This document shows positions 33,722 to 43,865 of a stretch of DNA of 64,000 nt, one piece after another; position 1 is the stretch's first letter; each line of letters begins with the position of its first letter. The notes beneath the pieces were generated by a model. It was given only the letters and a program-made list of their open reading frames with translations, ran no database searches and was not told the DNA's origin. The stretch spans positions 310,001-374,000 of the forward strand of contig NZ_JBKOPS010000002.1 in assembly GCF_047272945.1 (NCBI RefSeq), written 5' to 3'. Position numbers and translations under genes: made by a program. This DNA comes from Rubrolithibacter danxiaensis (GTDB taxonomy: Bacteria; Bacteroidota; Bacteroidia; Sphingobacteriales; Sphingobacteriaceae).

Positions 33722-36700
33722 ATGGAAAGCAATAAAAAATACTGGAAAGGTTTGGAAGAACTGAAAAGTACTCCTGAATTTGTTGAAAGTAATAAAAATG
33801 AATTTGCAGAATCACTTCCTATTGAAGAAGTTCTGAACGACGCCGGTTTAAGTACAGTTGCTCCTCGTCGTGATTTTTTAAAAGCTTTAGGTTTTGGTTT
33901 GGGTGCTGTTACATTGGCTGCTTGCCAGCGGGCACCTGTTGCTAAATCTATTCCTTATCTTATTAAACCGGAAGAAGTTACTCCGGGCGTTGCTAATTAC
34001 TACGCTTCGAGCTTTAATGGTTACAGTGTACTTGTAAAAACACGTGAAGGCCGGCCTATTAAAATTGAAGGAAACCCCAATTGTATATTAGCCAAAGGAC
34101 GCTTAGATGCGATCGGGCAAGCTTCTATTTTAGATCTTTATGATGTATCTAAATTAAAAGGTCCGATGATTAATAATCAATCAGCTTCATGGTCAGCTGT
34201 TGATTCTTACATTAAAGGAGAACTTAATAAAGTTCAGGCAGCAGGAAAAGGTATCCGGATTGTTTCATCTACAATAAACAGCCCCTCAACACTTGCTGTA
34301 ATAGCCGATTTTACTGCACAATATCCAAATACCCGTCATATTCAAACAGATGCGGTATCCTATACGGGTATTATCAGAGCAAACGAAAATAGTTTTGGAA
34401 AGGCAGTACTTCCTCACTACTATTTTGATCGTGCCGATGTAATTGTAAGTTTTGGAGCAGATTTCCTTGGAACATGGATCTCTCCTCTGGAATTTAATCG
34501 TCAATATGTTTCAAACAGAGGGATGAAGTCATTGAAAAATGGCAAAATGTCCCGTCATATTCAGTTTGAAGCAGGAATGACACTAACAGGTACCAATGCT
34601 GATGCAAGAATTACGCTAAAACCTTCAGAAGAGGGACTGGCTTTAATCAGCCTGTACAATGCTCTTGGCGGAACTTTGACAGCTTCAAAGAAACTCTCCA
34701 ATGCAAAGGCAGAAAAGGCAATTGCTTTGGCCGCAAAGGAATTGATTGCTGCAAAAGGCAAGGCATTAGTAGTTTCTGGCTCGAACGATGTTTCTGTTCA
34801 AACCCTTGTAAACGCAATAAATTCTTTAATTGGCAGCTACGGAACTACAATTGATCTTGATAATCCATCTTATCAATATGCAGGTAATGATGCCGCTTTT
34901 GTTGATTTTGTTAATGAGGTAAAAAGAGGTGATGTTGGTGCTGTGTTCTTTATAAACAGCAATCCGGCTTATGATTCTGTAAATGCTAAAGACTTTGCTT
35001 CTGTCATAAATAAAGTTCCTCTTAAAGTTTCATTTGCAGATCGTCAGGATGAAACCGCGGCTTTATGTAATGTAATTGCTCCGTCTCTTCATTATTTGGA
35101 AACATGGTCTGATCATCAGGCGACTGCCGGATATTACACCTTGGTTCAGCCTGCAATTAATCCTGTTTACAACGGCCGTGCTGTTGAAGAAGGATTTTTA
35201 AACTGGTTAAACGCACCGGTAAGAGATTATTATCAGTACGTACGTAATAACTGGGAGAAGAATATACTTCCAATAGCCGGAAAAAGCTGGAAAGAGTTAT
35301 TGCAAACAGGTTCTGTGGTTGCAGTAAGCAAACCTGCAGGAACCTATACTTTAAGTCTTGACTTGAATGCAGTTGCCCAAACAGCAATTAATGCAGGCAA
35401 TGCCATCAGTAAGTCAGGCGAAAATGCTGCAGAACTTCATCTGTATCAGTCTGTAGCATTACGTGATGGAAAATATGCAAATAATGCATGGCTTCAGGAA
35501 TTGCCCGATCCGGTTTCAAAAGTAACCTGGGACAATTATGTAGCTATGAACCCTAAATATGCCCAAAAGTTAGGTGTTGAAGAGTTTGATTTAGTTACAG
35601 TGAAGTCAGCTCAGGGAGATTTTTCTGTTGAACTTCCCGTGCTGTACCAGCCGGGACAGGCAATGGGAACGGTATCTGTAGCTGTAGGTTATGGTCGTGC
35701 AAAAGCAGGTAAAGCAGGCAGCGGAGTGGGCAAAAATGCTTATCCGTTTATGCCTTACGTAAACGGAACCTATCAAACTGCAACTGCTGTAACAATAGAA
35801 AAAGCAGGTGGTAAATACGAACTTGCTCAAACTCAAACTCACCACTCTTACGAGGGAAGAAACATAATTCGGGAAACTACTTTCAAAGAATACCAAAAAA
35901 ATCCGTTTGCAGGAACAGGTAAGGCTGAAGAAGGACATAAAACATACGATTTATGGCCTGAACACAGCCAGCCGGGGCACAGCTGGGTTATGGCAATCGA
36001 TTTGAATGCCTGTACCGGATGTGGCGCCTGCATCGTAGCTTGTAATGTTGAAAATAATGTTCCTGTTGTAGGACGCGATGAAGTTCGCCGTCGTCGTGAA
36101 ATGCATTGGTTACGTATCGACCGTTATTATACATTTAATGAAGGTGGTAAAGGCGTAACTGAAGAGCGTGAGATCGAACATCTGGAAGATATGGAGGATG
36201 TATCGGTTATTAACCAACCGATGCTGTGCCAGCATTGCGACCATGCCCCATGCGAAACTGTTTGTCCGGTATTAGCAACGGTACACTCTTCAGACGGTTT
36301 AAACATGATGGCTTATAACCGTTGCGTTGGTACTCGTTATTGCGCAAACAACTGTCCGTATAAAGTTCGCCGTTTTAACTGGTTTAACTACTGGAACGAT
36401 TCCCGTTTCGATAACTATTTAAATAACGAGTTTACACAGTTAGTACTTAATCCGGATGTCACCACACGATCACGTGGTGTTATGGAGAAATGTACGCTAT
36501 GTGTTCAGCGTATTCAGGCTGGTAAACTACAGGCTAAAATGGAAAAACGTCCGTTAAGGGATCTGGAAGTTCAAACAGCCTGTCAGCAAACTTGTCCGGG
36601 AGATGCGATTATATTCGGTGATTTTAATGATCCTAATTCAGAAGTAAGAAAAGCGTTAGGTAACGAGCGCACGTATTATGTATTGCAGGAATTAAATACG

Positions 36701-36751
36701 CAGCCTGGAATCGGATACCAGACAAAAGTTAGAAACACAGTAGAAGCTTAA
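33722..36751 (+). CDS. actB: Alternative complex III subunit ActB (molybdopterin-oxidoreductase-like/iron-sulfur fusion)
   Basis: A 1009-residue periplasmic subunit. The N-terminus carries a twin-arginine-type motif followed by a lipobox-like end (PRRDFLKALGFGLGAVTLAAC). Residues about 60-720 resemble the catalytic chain of the complex iron-sulfur molybdoenzyme family but, as in other ActB proteins, have no obvious cofactor ligands. The C-terminal part is a ferredoxin-like domain with clusters of cysteines: CTGCGACIVACNVENN, CQHCDHAPCETVCPV, CVGTRYCANNCPYKVRRFNW and CTLCVQRIQ with CQQTCPGDAIIFGDF. These fit the [3Fe-4S]/[4Fe-4S] relay toward the hemes of ActA. Confidence 0.95.
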   Translation: MESNKKYWKGLEELKSTPEFVESNKNEFAESLPIEEVLNDAGLSTVAPRRDFLKALGFGLGAVTLAACQRAPVAKSIPYLIKPEEVTPGVANYYASSFNGYSVLVKTREGRPIKIEGNPNCILAKGRLDAIGQASILDLYDVSKLKGPMINNQSASWSAVDSYIKGELNKVQAAGKGIRIVSSTINSPSTLAVIADFTAQYPNTRHIQTDAVSYTGIIRANENSFGKAVLPHYYFDRADVIVSFGADFLGTWISPLEFNRQYVSNRGMKSLKNGKMSRHIQFEAGMTLTGTNADARITLKPSEEGLALISLYNALGGTLTASKKLSNAKAEKAIALAAKELIAAKGKALVVSGSNDVSVQTLVNAINSLIGSYGTTIDLDNPSYQYAGNDAAFVDFVNEVKRGDVGAVFFINSNPAYDSVNAKDFASVINKVPLKVSFADRQDETAALCNVIAPSLHYLETWSDHQATAGYYTLVQPAINPVYNGRAVEEGFLNWLNAPVRDYYQYVRNNWEKNILPIAGKSWKELLQTGSVVAVSKPAGTYTLSLDLNAVAQTAINAGNAISKSGENAAELHLYQSVALRDGKYANNAWLQELPDPVSKVTWDNYVAMNPKYAQKLGVEEFDLVTVKSAQGDFSVELPVLYQPGQAMGTVSVAVGYGRAKAGKAGSGVGKNAYPFMPYVNGTYQTATAVTIEKAGGKYELAQTQTHHSYEGRNIIRETTFKEYQKNPFAGTGKAEEGHKTYDLWPEHSQPGHSWVMAIDLNACTGCGACIVACNVENNVPVVGRDEVRRRREMHWLRIDRYYTFNEGGKGVTEEREIEHLEDMEDVSVINQPMLCQHCDHAPCETVCPVLATVHSSDGLNMMAYNRCVGTRYCANNCPYKVRRFNWFNYWNDSRFDNYLNNEFTQLVLNPDVTTRSRGVMEKCTLCVQRIQAGKLQAKMEKRPLRDLEVQTACQQTCPGDAIIFGDFNDPNSEVRKALGNERTYYVLQELNTQPGIGYQTKVRNTVEA

Positions 36752-36780
36752 TAATTTCATAAATAGAAATTTAAAGATAT

Positions 36781-38250
36781 ATGTCTCATAATGAATCAAT
36801 AATCAGGGAGCCCTTAATTACAGGTGAGAATATTACGTATTCTAAAATAACTGCTGATATTCTGTCTCCTGTTGAAAATAAACCCAACAAAGCCTGGTGG
36901 ATAGGATTTACTGTTGCTGCCATCTTTGCATTAGTTTGGGTATGCGCCGTTAGTTATACTTTCTGGACAGGTATTGGTGCCTGGGGATTAAATAAAACAG
37001 TAGGATGGGCATGGGATATTACCGGTTTCGTATGGTGGGTTGGTATTGGTCACGCCGGAACGCTAATCTCTGCGGTACTTTTATTGTTCCGTCAGAACTG
37101 GAGAAACTCGATTAACCGTTCTGCGGAAGCGATGACCATATTTGCGGTAATTTGTGCGGCAACATATGTGGTTTCTCACATGGGCCGTCCCTGGCTTGCT
37201 TACTGGCCTTTGCCTTTGCCTAACCAGTTCGGGTCTTTATGGGTAAACTTTAACTCTCCGTTAGTGTGGGACGTATTTGCGATCTCTACTTATTTTTCGG
37301 TATCATTAATTTTCTGGTATATCGGTTTATTGCCTGATATTTCAACAGTTCGTGATCGTGCAAGTGGTTTACGTCGCCGTATCTACTCTGTAATGTCTTT
37401 CGGATGGAACGGATCAGTAAAAACATGGCAGCGATTTGAAGCAGTATCGTTGATCTTAGCTGGTCTTGCTACTCCACTGGTACTTTCGGTTCACACCATT
37501 GTATCTATGGACTTTGCTACCTCTTTGGAACCAGGATGGCACACTACCATTTTCCCTCCATACTTCGTTGCCGGAGCTATTTTCTCTGGTTTCGCAATGG
37601 TACAAACCTTATTGCTTGTTGCCAGAAAAGTAATGAACTGGGAGAATTATATCACCATGTTCCATATAGAATCAATGAACAAAATTATTATTGTTACTGG
37701 TTCTATTGTGGGTGTAGCCTATCTGACCGAGTTATTCATTGCCTGGTACTCCGGTGTTGAATATGAACAGTATGCTTTCCTGAACCGGATCAGCGGGCCA
37801 TACTGGTGGGCATACTGGAGTATGATGACCTGTAACGTAATTTCTCCTCAATTATTCTGGTTTAAGAAAATACGTACCAGCATTCCTGCCTCATGGGTAT
37901 TATCTATCGTGGTAAACATCGGAATGTGGTTCGAGCGCTTTGTTATTATCGTTACTTCTTTGCACCGTGATTTCCTGCCATCAAGCTGGGTAATGTTTTA
38001 TCCTTCTATTGTTGACGTGCTTGTATTTGTCGGATCAATTGGCTTGTTCTTTACCTTATTCCTGCTTTTCCTTCGGGTACTTCCAGGTATCGCGATTGCT
38101 GAAGTGAAACTTTTATTGAAAACTTCAAGTGATCAAACCAAGCAAAAACTTATTCGTGACGGCAAAGTAAAACCTGAGCAGGCAGAATTTTACCGCGAAT
38201 CATTAACAAAATACGATAGTGTTTCAGAACCTGAATACGCAAAAATTTAA
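36781..38250 (+). CDS. actC: Alternative complex III subunit ActC (NrfD/PsrC-type membrane protein)
   Basis: A 489-residue integral membrane quinol-binding subunit of the NrfD family. About ten hydrophobic helices are visible, starting WWIGFTVAAIFALVWVCAVS, then ITGFVWWVGIGHAGTLISAV, ATYVVSHMGRPWLAYWPL, LAGLATPLVLSVHTIVSMDF, and ending VDVLVFVGSIGLFFTLFLLF. The G-x-GHAGTLIS and SVHTIVSMDF stretches are highly conserved in ActC. It follows actB by 29 bases, and actD starts two bases after its stop. Confidence 0.95.
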   Translation: MSHNESIIREPLITGENITYSKITADILSPVENKPNKAWWIGFTVAAIFALVWVCAVSYTFWTGIGAWGLNKTVGWAWDITGFVWWVGIGHAGTLISAVLLLFRQNWRNSINRSAEAMTIFAVICAATYVVSHMGRPWLAYWPLPLPNQFGSLWVNFNSPLVWDVFAISTYFSVSLIFWYIGLLPDISTVRDRASGLRRRIYSVMSFGWNGSVKTWQRFEAVSLILAGLATPLVLSVHTIVSMDFATSLEPGWHTTIFPPYFVAGAIFSGFAMVQTLLLVARKVMNWENYITMFHIESMNKIIIVTGSIVGVAYLTELFIAWYSGVEYEQYAFLNRISGPYWWAYWSMMTCNVISPQLFWFKKIRTSIPASWVLSIVVNIGMWFERFVIIVTSLHRDFLPSSWVMFYPSIVDVLVFVGSIGLFFTLFLLFLRVLPGIAIAEVKLLLKTSSDQTKQKLIRDGKVKPEQAEFYRESLTKYDSVSEPEYAKI

Positions 38251-38252
38251 CA

Positions 38253-38789
38253 ATGAGCAATACAAAATATATTTTAGGTCATTTTGAAGATCCTGATGTA
38301 ATGATGCACGGGATAGATAAGTTGCAGGAGAACAATATCAGCATATACGATGTGTTTACTCCGATGCCTATTCACGGGATAGAAGCCAAGTTAGGGTATA
38401 AACGATCACGTTTGCCTATTGCTGCTTTCTGTTTCGGTATAACTGGTACATGCTGCGCTTTTTCCTTATTGTATTATTGTTTAGTAGCAGACTGGCCGAT
38501 GAACATAGGTGGTAAGCCAGCTTTTGCAATGCCCGATTTTATTCCGATCATGTTTGAGATGACGGTATTGTTTGCATCATACGGAATGTGCTTTACTTAT
38601 TTCTTTGCTAATCATTTATTTCCGGGACGTGCGCCGCGGGTAATGGATTTCAGAGCTACTAATGATCGTTTCGTAATTGCAATTGATGCTCAATCCAATC
38701 CGGATACGGACAAAATTAATAATTTATTAAATGAAGCCGGTGCTGTAGAAATACTGCACAACGATAGAAAATATGTTAGTTATGAATAA
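38253..38789 (+). CDS. actD: Alternative complex III subunit ActD (DUF3341)
   Basis: A 178-residue DUF3341 protein. The cytoplasmic N-terminus begins MSNTKYILGHFEDPDVMMHG and contains YDVFTPMPIHGIEAKLGYKR, the family landmark. Two membrane helices follow (about 50-75 and 100-125), with LPIAAFCFGITGTCCAFSLL and MTVLFASYGMCFTYFFANHL. A short cytoplasmic domain ends the chain. In known ACIII structures ActD sits beside ActC and ActF. The 3' end overlaps the ActE start by 8 nt. Confidence 0.95.
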   Translation: MSNTKYILGHFEDPDVMMHGIDKLQENNISIYDVFTPMPIHGIEAKLGYKRSRLPIAAFCFGITGTCCAFSLLYYCLVADWPMNIGGKPAFAMPDFIPIMFEMTVLFASYGMCFTYFFANHLFPGRAPRVMDFRATNDRFVIAIDAQSNPDTDKINNLLNEAGAVEILHNDRKYVSYE

Positions 38790-39369
38790 GCTTAGGATAT
38801 TAGGCGCTGTTTTTTTAACTGTAGCATGTGCTTCGGTTATATCCTCCTGCAGTGATAAACGCAGTCCTGGGTTGGAGTATGCAAGAAATATGTACGATCC
38901 TATTGCATACAACTACGACCAGCCAAATAAGAATTTTAAGAATGGGCAAACAGCTCAGCTTCCACCGGCAGGAACTGTGCCTGTAGGATTTGATGCGGTG
39001 TCATCGGAATACCCCAACACACCTGAAGGCCTTATAGCTGCAGAAACAAATCTGAAAAACCCACTTCCGGCTACTAATGCAAATTTGCAGGATGGTAAAT
39101 TATTGTACTTACACATGTGCTCTCATTGCCATGGTGCCGAAGGTAAAGGTGATGGTCAGATTATAAAAAATGAAAAGTTCCCGGCACCTCCTTCCTATTC
39201 AACAGGAAGTTCTTCTCGTGGCGGAGCTATGAAAGATTTAAACGACGGCCGTATTTTCCATACCATTACATACGGTTTGAATTTGATGGGACCTCACCGT
39301 TCTCAGCTGGATCCAAACGAGAGATGGAAAATTGTAATGTACGTTCATCAATTGCAACAACTACAGTAG
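38782..39369 (+). CDS. actE: Alternative complex III subunit ActE, monoheme cytochrome c lipoprotein
   Basis: A 195-residue lipoprotein (lipobox near VISSC, lipid Cys about residue 23) with one heme site, CSHCHGAEGKGDGQI, and a plausible methionine ligand region LNLMGPHRSQLDPNERW, i.e. a class I cytochrome c. It is the last heme carrier of ACIII on the electron path to the oxidase. An ATG nine bases earlier in the same frame is possible; the later one gives a normal Lys/Arg signal start (MNKLRILG). The N-terminus up to residue 100 includes ARNMYDPIAYNYDQPNKNF, typical of ActE. Confidence 0.93.
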   Translation: MNKLRILGAVFLTVACASVISSCSDKRSPGLEYARNMYDPIAYNYDQPNKNFKNGQTAQLPPAGTVPVGFDAVSSEYPNTPEGLIAAETNLKNPLPATNANLQDGKLLYLHMCSHCHGAEGKGDGQIIKNEKFPAPPSYSTGSSSRGGAMKDLNDGRIFHTITYGLNLMGPHRSQLDPNERWKIVMYVHQLQQLQ

Positions 39370-39387
39370 TTAACAGGTAATAAAAAA

Positions 39388-40608
39388 ATGGGAAGTCACA
39401 ATCATACTCATAACTTCAACGAACAATTTGAATTTGCAGGTAAAGCAAAAACCTGGAGTTTAATTGGAATATTAATTGGCATTGTCGCTATCGCTTTTGG
39501 ATTCTTTACCGGTCATGCAGAGCGTACTTTTGCTAATCTCCTCCTAATGGGATATTATTTTACAAGCGTGTGTGCAGCAGGTGCTTTTTTCCTTGCAGTT
39601 CAATTCGTTTCACAGGCAGGCTGGTCTGCTGCTTTGCTTCGGGTTCCGCAGGCATTTGCAAAGATATTGCCAATTGCTTCTATAATACTTATTATTATTT
39701 GCGGCGCTGGTTTAGCTACACATAACTTATATCATCACTGGAATCACGAAGGGATCACAGATCCGTCAAGTCCCGAATACGATGCTCTTATTGCCGGTAA
39801 AGCAGGTTTTCTGAATGTTCCATTTTTCATGGGACGTGAAATAATCTTTCTAGGAATATACAGCATTTTTGCTGTTCTGCTTGCACGTATTTCTGCCAAT
39901 GAAGATTTAGCCGGTGGCTTGAACAGTTACAAAAGAAGCTTTAAGCTATCTGCTATATTTTTGGTGATCTTTGGGTTTACAACACCTATATGGGCTTTTG
40001 ATACCATCATGTCACTGGAAGCTCACTGGTTTTCAACTATGTTTGGCTGGTATAATTTTGCGGCTATGTGGGTTAGCGGATTATGTGTCATCACCTTAAC
40101 AATTATTCTTTTAAAGAAAGCAGGTTACATGAGCTGGATCAATGACAACCATTTACACGATCTTGGTAAGTTCATTTTTGCATTCTCTATTTTCTGGACC
40201 TATGTATGGTTCGCCCAGTTCCTGTTGACATGGTATGCCAATATCCCAGAAGAGTCAGTTTATTTTTATAAGCGCTGGGAGCCCGAATATAAATTCTGGT
40301 TTTGGCTTAATATCCTTATTAACTTTGTAGCACCGGTTCTTATTCTGATGTCAAGAGATAATAAACGTAAAACGGATATGCTGATGTTTGTTTGTATCCT
40401 TTTAATATGCGGTCATTGGCTTGATTATTATATAATGATTATGCCAGGAACAGTAGCTGAACACAGAGGTTTTGGTATTATTGAAATAGGTACAGCTTTT
40501 GGGTTTGCCGGATTGTTTTCGTTCCTGATGTTGAACGCTCTAAGCAAAAAGCCATTAGTTCCTGTAAACCATCCATTCCTGGAAGAAAGCTTGCATCATC
40601 AAATCTAA
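39388..40608 (+). CDS. actF: Alternative complex III subunit ActF
   Basis: A 406-residue polytopic membrane protein related to ActC, completing the ACIII membrane core. Roughly ten helices can be seen, among them WSLIGILIGIVAIAFGFFTG, LLMGYYFTSVCAAGAFFLAV, ILPIASIILIIICGAGLATH and FGWYNFAAMWVSGLCVITL. The ATHNLYHHWNHEG and TTPIWAFDTIMSLEAHWFST stretches are strong ActF markers. The N-terminus is His-rich (MGSHNHTHNF). It lies 18 bases after actE and 34 before coxB. Confidence 0.94.
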   Translation: MGSHNHTHNFNEQFEFAGKAKTWSLIGILIGIVAIAFGFFTGHAERTFANLLLMGYYFTSVCAAGAFFLAVQFVSQAGWSAALLRVPQAFAKILPIASIILIIICGAGLATHNLYHHWNHEGITDPSSPEYDALIAGKAGFLNVPFFMGREIIFLGIYSIFAVLLARISANEDLAGGLNSYKRSFKLSAIFLVIFGFTTPIWAFDTIMSLEAHWFSTMFGWYNFAAMWVSGLCVITLTIILLKKAGYMSWINDNHLHDLGKFIFAFSIFWTYVWFAQFLLTWYANIPEESVYFYKRWEPEYKFWFWLNILINFVAPVLILMSRDNKRKTDMLMFVCILLICGHWLDYYIMIMPGTVAEHRGFGIIEIGTAFGFAGLFSFLMLNALSKKPLVPVNHPFLEESLHHQI

Positions 40609-40642
40609 TTATTCGAATCAAATACTGTTAGTAGATAAAAAA

Positions 40643-41854
40643 ATGGTTTTCAAAAATTTAAAAACGGTTTATTCATTATTGGCTCTGGTTGTTTTTACTG
40701 TTTTAATGGCAACAGCTAATGCTTTTGCTCAGGTAACGCCCGGTACTGAAAATGATGCTGCCTCGCAAGCCAATACAGAAGCATTGCAAAATGTTACTGC
40801 AGAAGTATATAAATCTGCAGCATATTATGTACTGCTTTTCATTTTGCTTTGTATTTTTATTGGGGTTATAGGTAAAGTATTAAAGGTTTATGAGCTGACA
40901 AAAGAAATTCAGGGTAAGAAAAGCACTGTAAACTGGAATCAGATTCAGAGTGTTCTTTTTGCTGTAATACTGATAATTTCTATGTACGGTACATACTGGA
41001 CTTACAGCCACTGGGGATATGTAGCTGATAGTAACGCAGGATCTAAACATGGTGAACGGATCGACCTTATGTTTAATGTTACGCTCCTTATTACAACCAT
41101 TGTTTTTGTACTAACGCATATACTATTATTCGGATTTTCGTTTAAATACAGGGGATCAAATAAAAGGAAGGCATATTTCTATCCGCACAATAACGCAATA
41201 GAAAGATTATGGACCATTATACCCGCGGTTGCACTTACTGTATTGGTGTTACTAGGTTTCTTTACATGGAGAAGCATTACCAACGTTCCGGAAAATGAAC
41301 AAAAAAGAGCGATAAGCATTGAAGTGATTGGCGAACAGTTTAAATGGAATGTTCGATACGCTGGTGCGGATAATCAACTTGGATTAAGAAATTACAAGCT
41401 TATCACTCCTACAAACTCAATGGGTATTGATTTTAAAGATCGTAAAAGCTGGGATGACAAGCTGGGTGGAGAAATTGTAATACCTGTAAATCGTCCGGTT
41501 CGTGTAACCATCGGTTCAAAAGATATCCTTCATAGTTTTTATATTCCAACTATGCGTGTTCAGATGAATGCAGTACCTGGTATGCCAACGTATTTTCAGT
41601 TTACTCCGCAATATACTACTGCAGAGATGAGAGAAAAGAGGAATAATGAGACGTTTGATTACGTACTGTTGTGCAATAAAATTTGCGGTGCCGGCCATTA
41701 TAATATGCAAATGAAAGTAACGGTTGTGAGCGAACAGGAATATCAGGAGTGGCTTGCAAAACAACAATTCTTCTTCAACGATGATGTAAAGAAAGAACTT
41801 CAGATGGCGGATAAAGATAATTCATCTATTAAAAATTTGGCTTTAAATAAATAA
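40643..41854 (+). CDS. coxB: Cytochrome c oxidase subunit II with CuA site and additional N-terminal helices
   Basis: The electron-entry subunit of the aa3-type oxidase. The CuA motif is intact: Cys344, Cys348, His352 and Met355 in CNKICGAGHYNM, with DILHSFYIPTMRVQMNAVPG supplying the other ligand. After a signal peptide the 403-residue chain has about four membrane helices: one near 55-75, one near 105-125, and the canonical hairpin near 150-215 (HILLFGFSFKYR, then WTIIPAVALTVLVLLGFFTW). Classical subunit II has two helices, so the N-terminus is enlarged. No cytochrome c domain is fused; electrons must come from ActA/ActE. Confidence 0.95.
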   Translation: MVFKNLKTVYSLLALVVFTVLMATANAFAQVTPGTENDAASQANTEALQNVTAEVYKSAAYYVLLFILLCIFIGVIGKVLKVYELTKEIQGKKSTVNWNQIQSVLFAVILIISMYGTYWTYSHWGYVADSNAGSKHGERIDLMFNVTLLITTIVFVLTHILLFGFSFKYRGSNKRKAYFYPHNNAIERLWTIIPAVALTVLVLLGFFTWRSITNVPENEQKRAISIEVIGEQFKWNVRYAGADNQLGLRNYKLITPTNSMGIDFKDRKSWDDKLGGEIVIPVNRPVRVTIGSKDILHSFYIPTMRVQMNAVPGMPTYFQFTPQYTTAEMREKRNNETFDYVLLCNKICGAGHYNMQMKVTVVSEQEYQEWLAKQQFFFNDDVKKELQMADKDNSSIKNLALNK

Positions 41855-41872
41855 AATAAGATAGCGGCGATT

Positions 41873-43765
41873 ATGGCAAGTACAGCAATTCAATATGATA
41901 CGGATCATCATGCACACGACAGTCATGATGGACATGCGCATCATCACGAAACTTTTCTGACTAAATATATATTTAGCCAGGATCATAAAATGATAGCTAA
42001 GCAGTTTCTGATTACCGGGATAATTATGGCATTTATAGGAATGTTTCTATCCATATTATTCCGTATTCAGCTTGGCTGGCCCGATAAAACATTTCCGTTG
42101 TTGGAAACTTTTTTAGGAAAGTTTGCAGAAGGAGGCAGAATACGACCTGACTTTTTCCTTGCGTTAGTTACTATACACGGTACGATCATGGTATTTTTCG
42201 TACTTACAGCAGGACTTAGCGGTACATTTAGTAATCTTTTAATTCCTTATCAGATCGGTGCTCGCGATATGGCGTCACCTTTTGTTAACATGTTGTCATA
42301 CTGGTTCTTTTTCCTTGCCTCTGTAGTAATGATTTCATCATTCTTTGTGCAGAGCGGACCTGCCAGTGCCGGTTGGACTATTTATCCACCTTTGTCGGCC
42401 TTGCCGAAAGCAATACCTGGCTCTGGAACAGGAATGACACTGTGGCTGGTAAGTATGACTTTGTTTATTGCATCTTCTTTAATGGGTTCTCTGAATTATA
42501 TCAGTACCGTACTGAACATGCGTACAAAGGGTATGGATATGTGGAAGATGCCTTTAACTGTTTGGGCATTCTTCTTAACGGCTATTTTAGGAGTACTTTC
42601 TTTCCCTGTTCTCGTAGCAGCAGTAGTATTGCTGATTTTCGACAGAAGTTTTGGTACCAGCTTTTATCTGTCTGATATTGTAATTCAAGGCCAGGTATTG
42701 CCAAATCAAGGTGGTAGTCCGGTTCTTTTCCAGCATTTATTCTGGTTCCTTGGTCACCCGGAAGTGTACATCATCATTATGCCGGCATTTGGTATTACTT
42801 CTGAAGTAATTTCTACAAATGCAAGGAAACCAATTTTCGGTTACCATGCGATGGTATATTCCCTTATCGGAATTGTTGTGCTTTCAATGATTGTATGGGG
42901 ACACCACATGTTTGTAACAGGGATGAATCCATTTTTAGGTGGGGTATTTATGATCACTACCCTAATCATTGCCGTGCCTTCTGCCGTTAAAACGTTTAAT
43001 TATCTTGCTACGTTGTGGCGCGGTAATATACGCTTTACACCAGCTATGATGTTCGCAATTGGTTTAGTATCTTTCTTTATATCTGGTGGTTTAACAGGTA
43101 TCTTCCTTGGTAATGCTTCCCTGGATATTAATCTTCACGATACGTATTTCGTTGTGGCGCACTTCCATTTGGTTATGGGTTCTGCAGCTATTTTCGGAAT
43201 GCTTGCCGGAGTTTATCACTGGTTTCCTAAAATGTTTGGAAGAATGATGGATGAGAAACTGGGTTATCTGCATTTCTGGATCACCTTTGTGTGTGCTTAT
43301 CTTGTATTTTTCCCAATGCACTTTATGGGTATCGACGGTGTGCCCCGACGGTATTATGCCTTTACAGAATTTGAATTTATGAAAGAATGGCTTACCGTCA
43401 ACAAATTTATTTCCTGGTCTGCAATTGTTGCGGGTTTAGCGCAGATAGCTTTCTTGTGGAACTTCTTTTACTCAATTTTCTATGGTAAAAAAGCTACACA
43501 AAATCCTTGGCAGGCCAATTCATTAGAGTGGACAACTCCTGTGAAACATATCCATGGTAACTGGCCGGGTGAAATCCCTACAGTTTACCGCTGGCCTTAT
43601 GATTACAGTAAGCCAGGTCATTCAGAAGATTTTATTTTGCAAACTACTCCTTTCTCTGAAACGATGAGTTCTAACTTGCCGCACGATTTTGAAGGAAATC
43701 CTGAGGCGGAACGCATACAGCAGGAATGGATAAATAAAGAGACTGCCAAAAAGCAGGAGGTGTAG
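41873..43765 (+). CDS. coxA: Cytochrome c oxidase subunit I (heme-copper oxidase catalytic subunit)
   Basis: The oxygen-reducing, proton-pumping subunit. Active-site motifs are intact: WFLGHPEVYIIIMPAFGI (CuB His and cross-linked Tyr), WGHHMFVTGM (two CuB His) and HDTYFVVAHFHLVMGSAAIF (heme a3 and heme a ligands). The glycine/tyrosine-containing helix places it with A-family oxidases. It has 630 residues, with a His/Asp-rich N-terminal extension (DHHAHDSHDGHAHHHE) of possible metal-binding character and a C-terminal tail beyond the twelve helices. It follows coxB by 18 bases; a terminator-like hairpin follows it. Confidence 0.97.
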   Translation: MASTAIQYDTDHHAHDSHDGHAHHHETFLTKYIFSQDHKMIAKQFLITGIIMAFIGMFLSILFRIQLGWPDKTFPLLETFLGKFAEGGRIRPDFFLALVTIHGTIMVFFVLTAGLSGTFSNLLIPYQIGARDMASPFVNMLSYWFFFLASVVMISSFFVQSGPASAGWTIYPPLSALPKAIPGSGTGMTLWLVSMTLFIASSLMGSLNYISTVLNMRTKGMDMWKMPLTVWAFFLTAILGVLSFPVLVAAVVLLIFDRSFGTSFYLSDIVIQGQVLPNQGGSPVLFQHLFWFLGHPEVYIIIMPAFGITSEVISTNARKPIFGYHAMVYSLIGIVVLSMIVWGHHMFVTGMNPFLGGVFMITTLIIAVPSAVKTFNYLATLWRGNIRFTPAMMFAIGLVSFFISGGLTGIFLGNASLDINLHDTYFVVAHFHLVMGSAAIFGMLAGVYHWFPKMFGRMMDEKLGYLHFWITFVCAYLVFFPMHFMGIDGVPRRYYAFTEFEFMKEWLTVNKFISWSAIVAGLAQIAFLWNFFYSIFYGKKATQNPWQANSLEWTTPVKHIHGNWPGEIPTVYRWPYDYSKPGHSEDFILQTTPFSETMSSNLPHDFEGNPEAERIQQEWINKETAKKQEV

Positions 43766-43817
43766 AAGTACATACACCCTTACTATGTAAGTTTTAGATT
43801 TTAAATTGAATATAGAA

Positions 43818-43865
43818 TAGGGTATCTGAGAAGTAAGGCTTTCTACCAGATACCCTAATTTTTTA
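43818..43865 (+). terminator. Terminator-like hairpin between coxA and ctaA
   Basis: TAGGGTATCTG and CAGATACCCTA pair over 11 bp, with AGAA/TTCT extending inside the 18-nt loop, and are followed by ATTTTTTA. It splits the respiratory cluster into structural (act-cox) and assembly parts, and may allow partial read-through. Confidence 0.75.
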
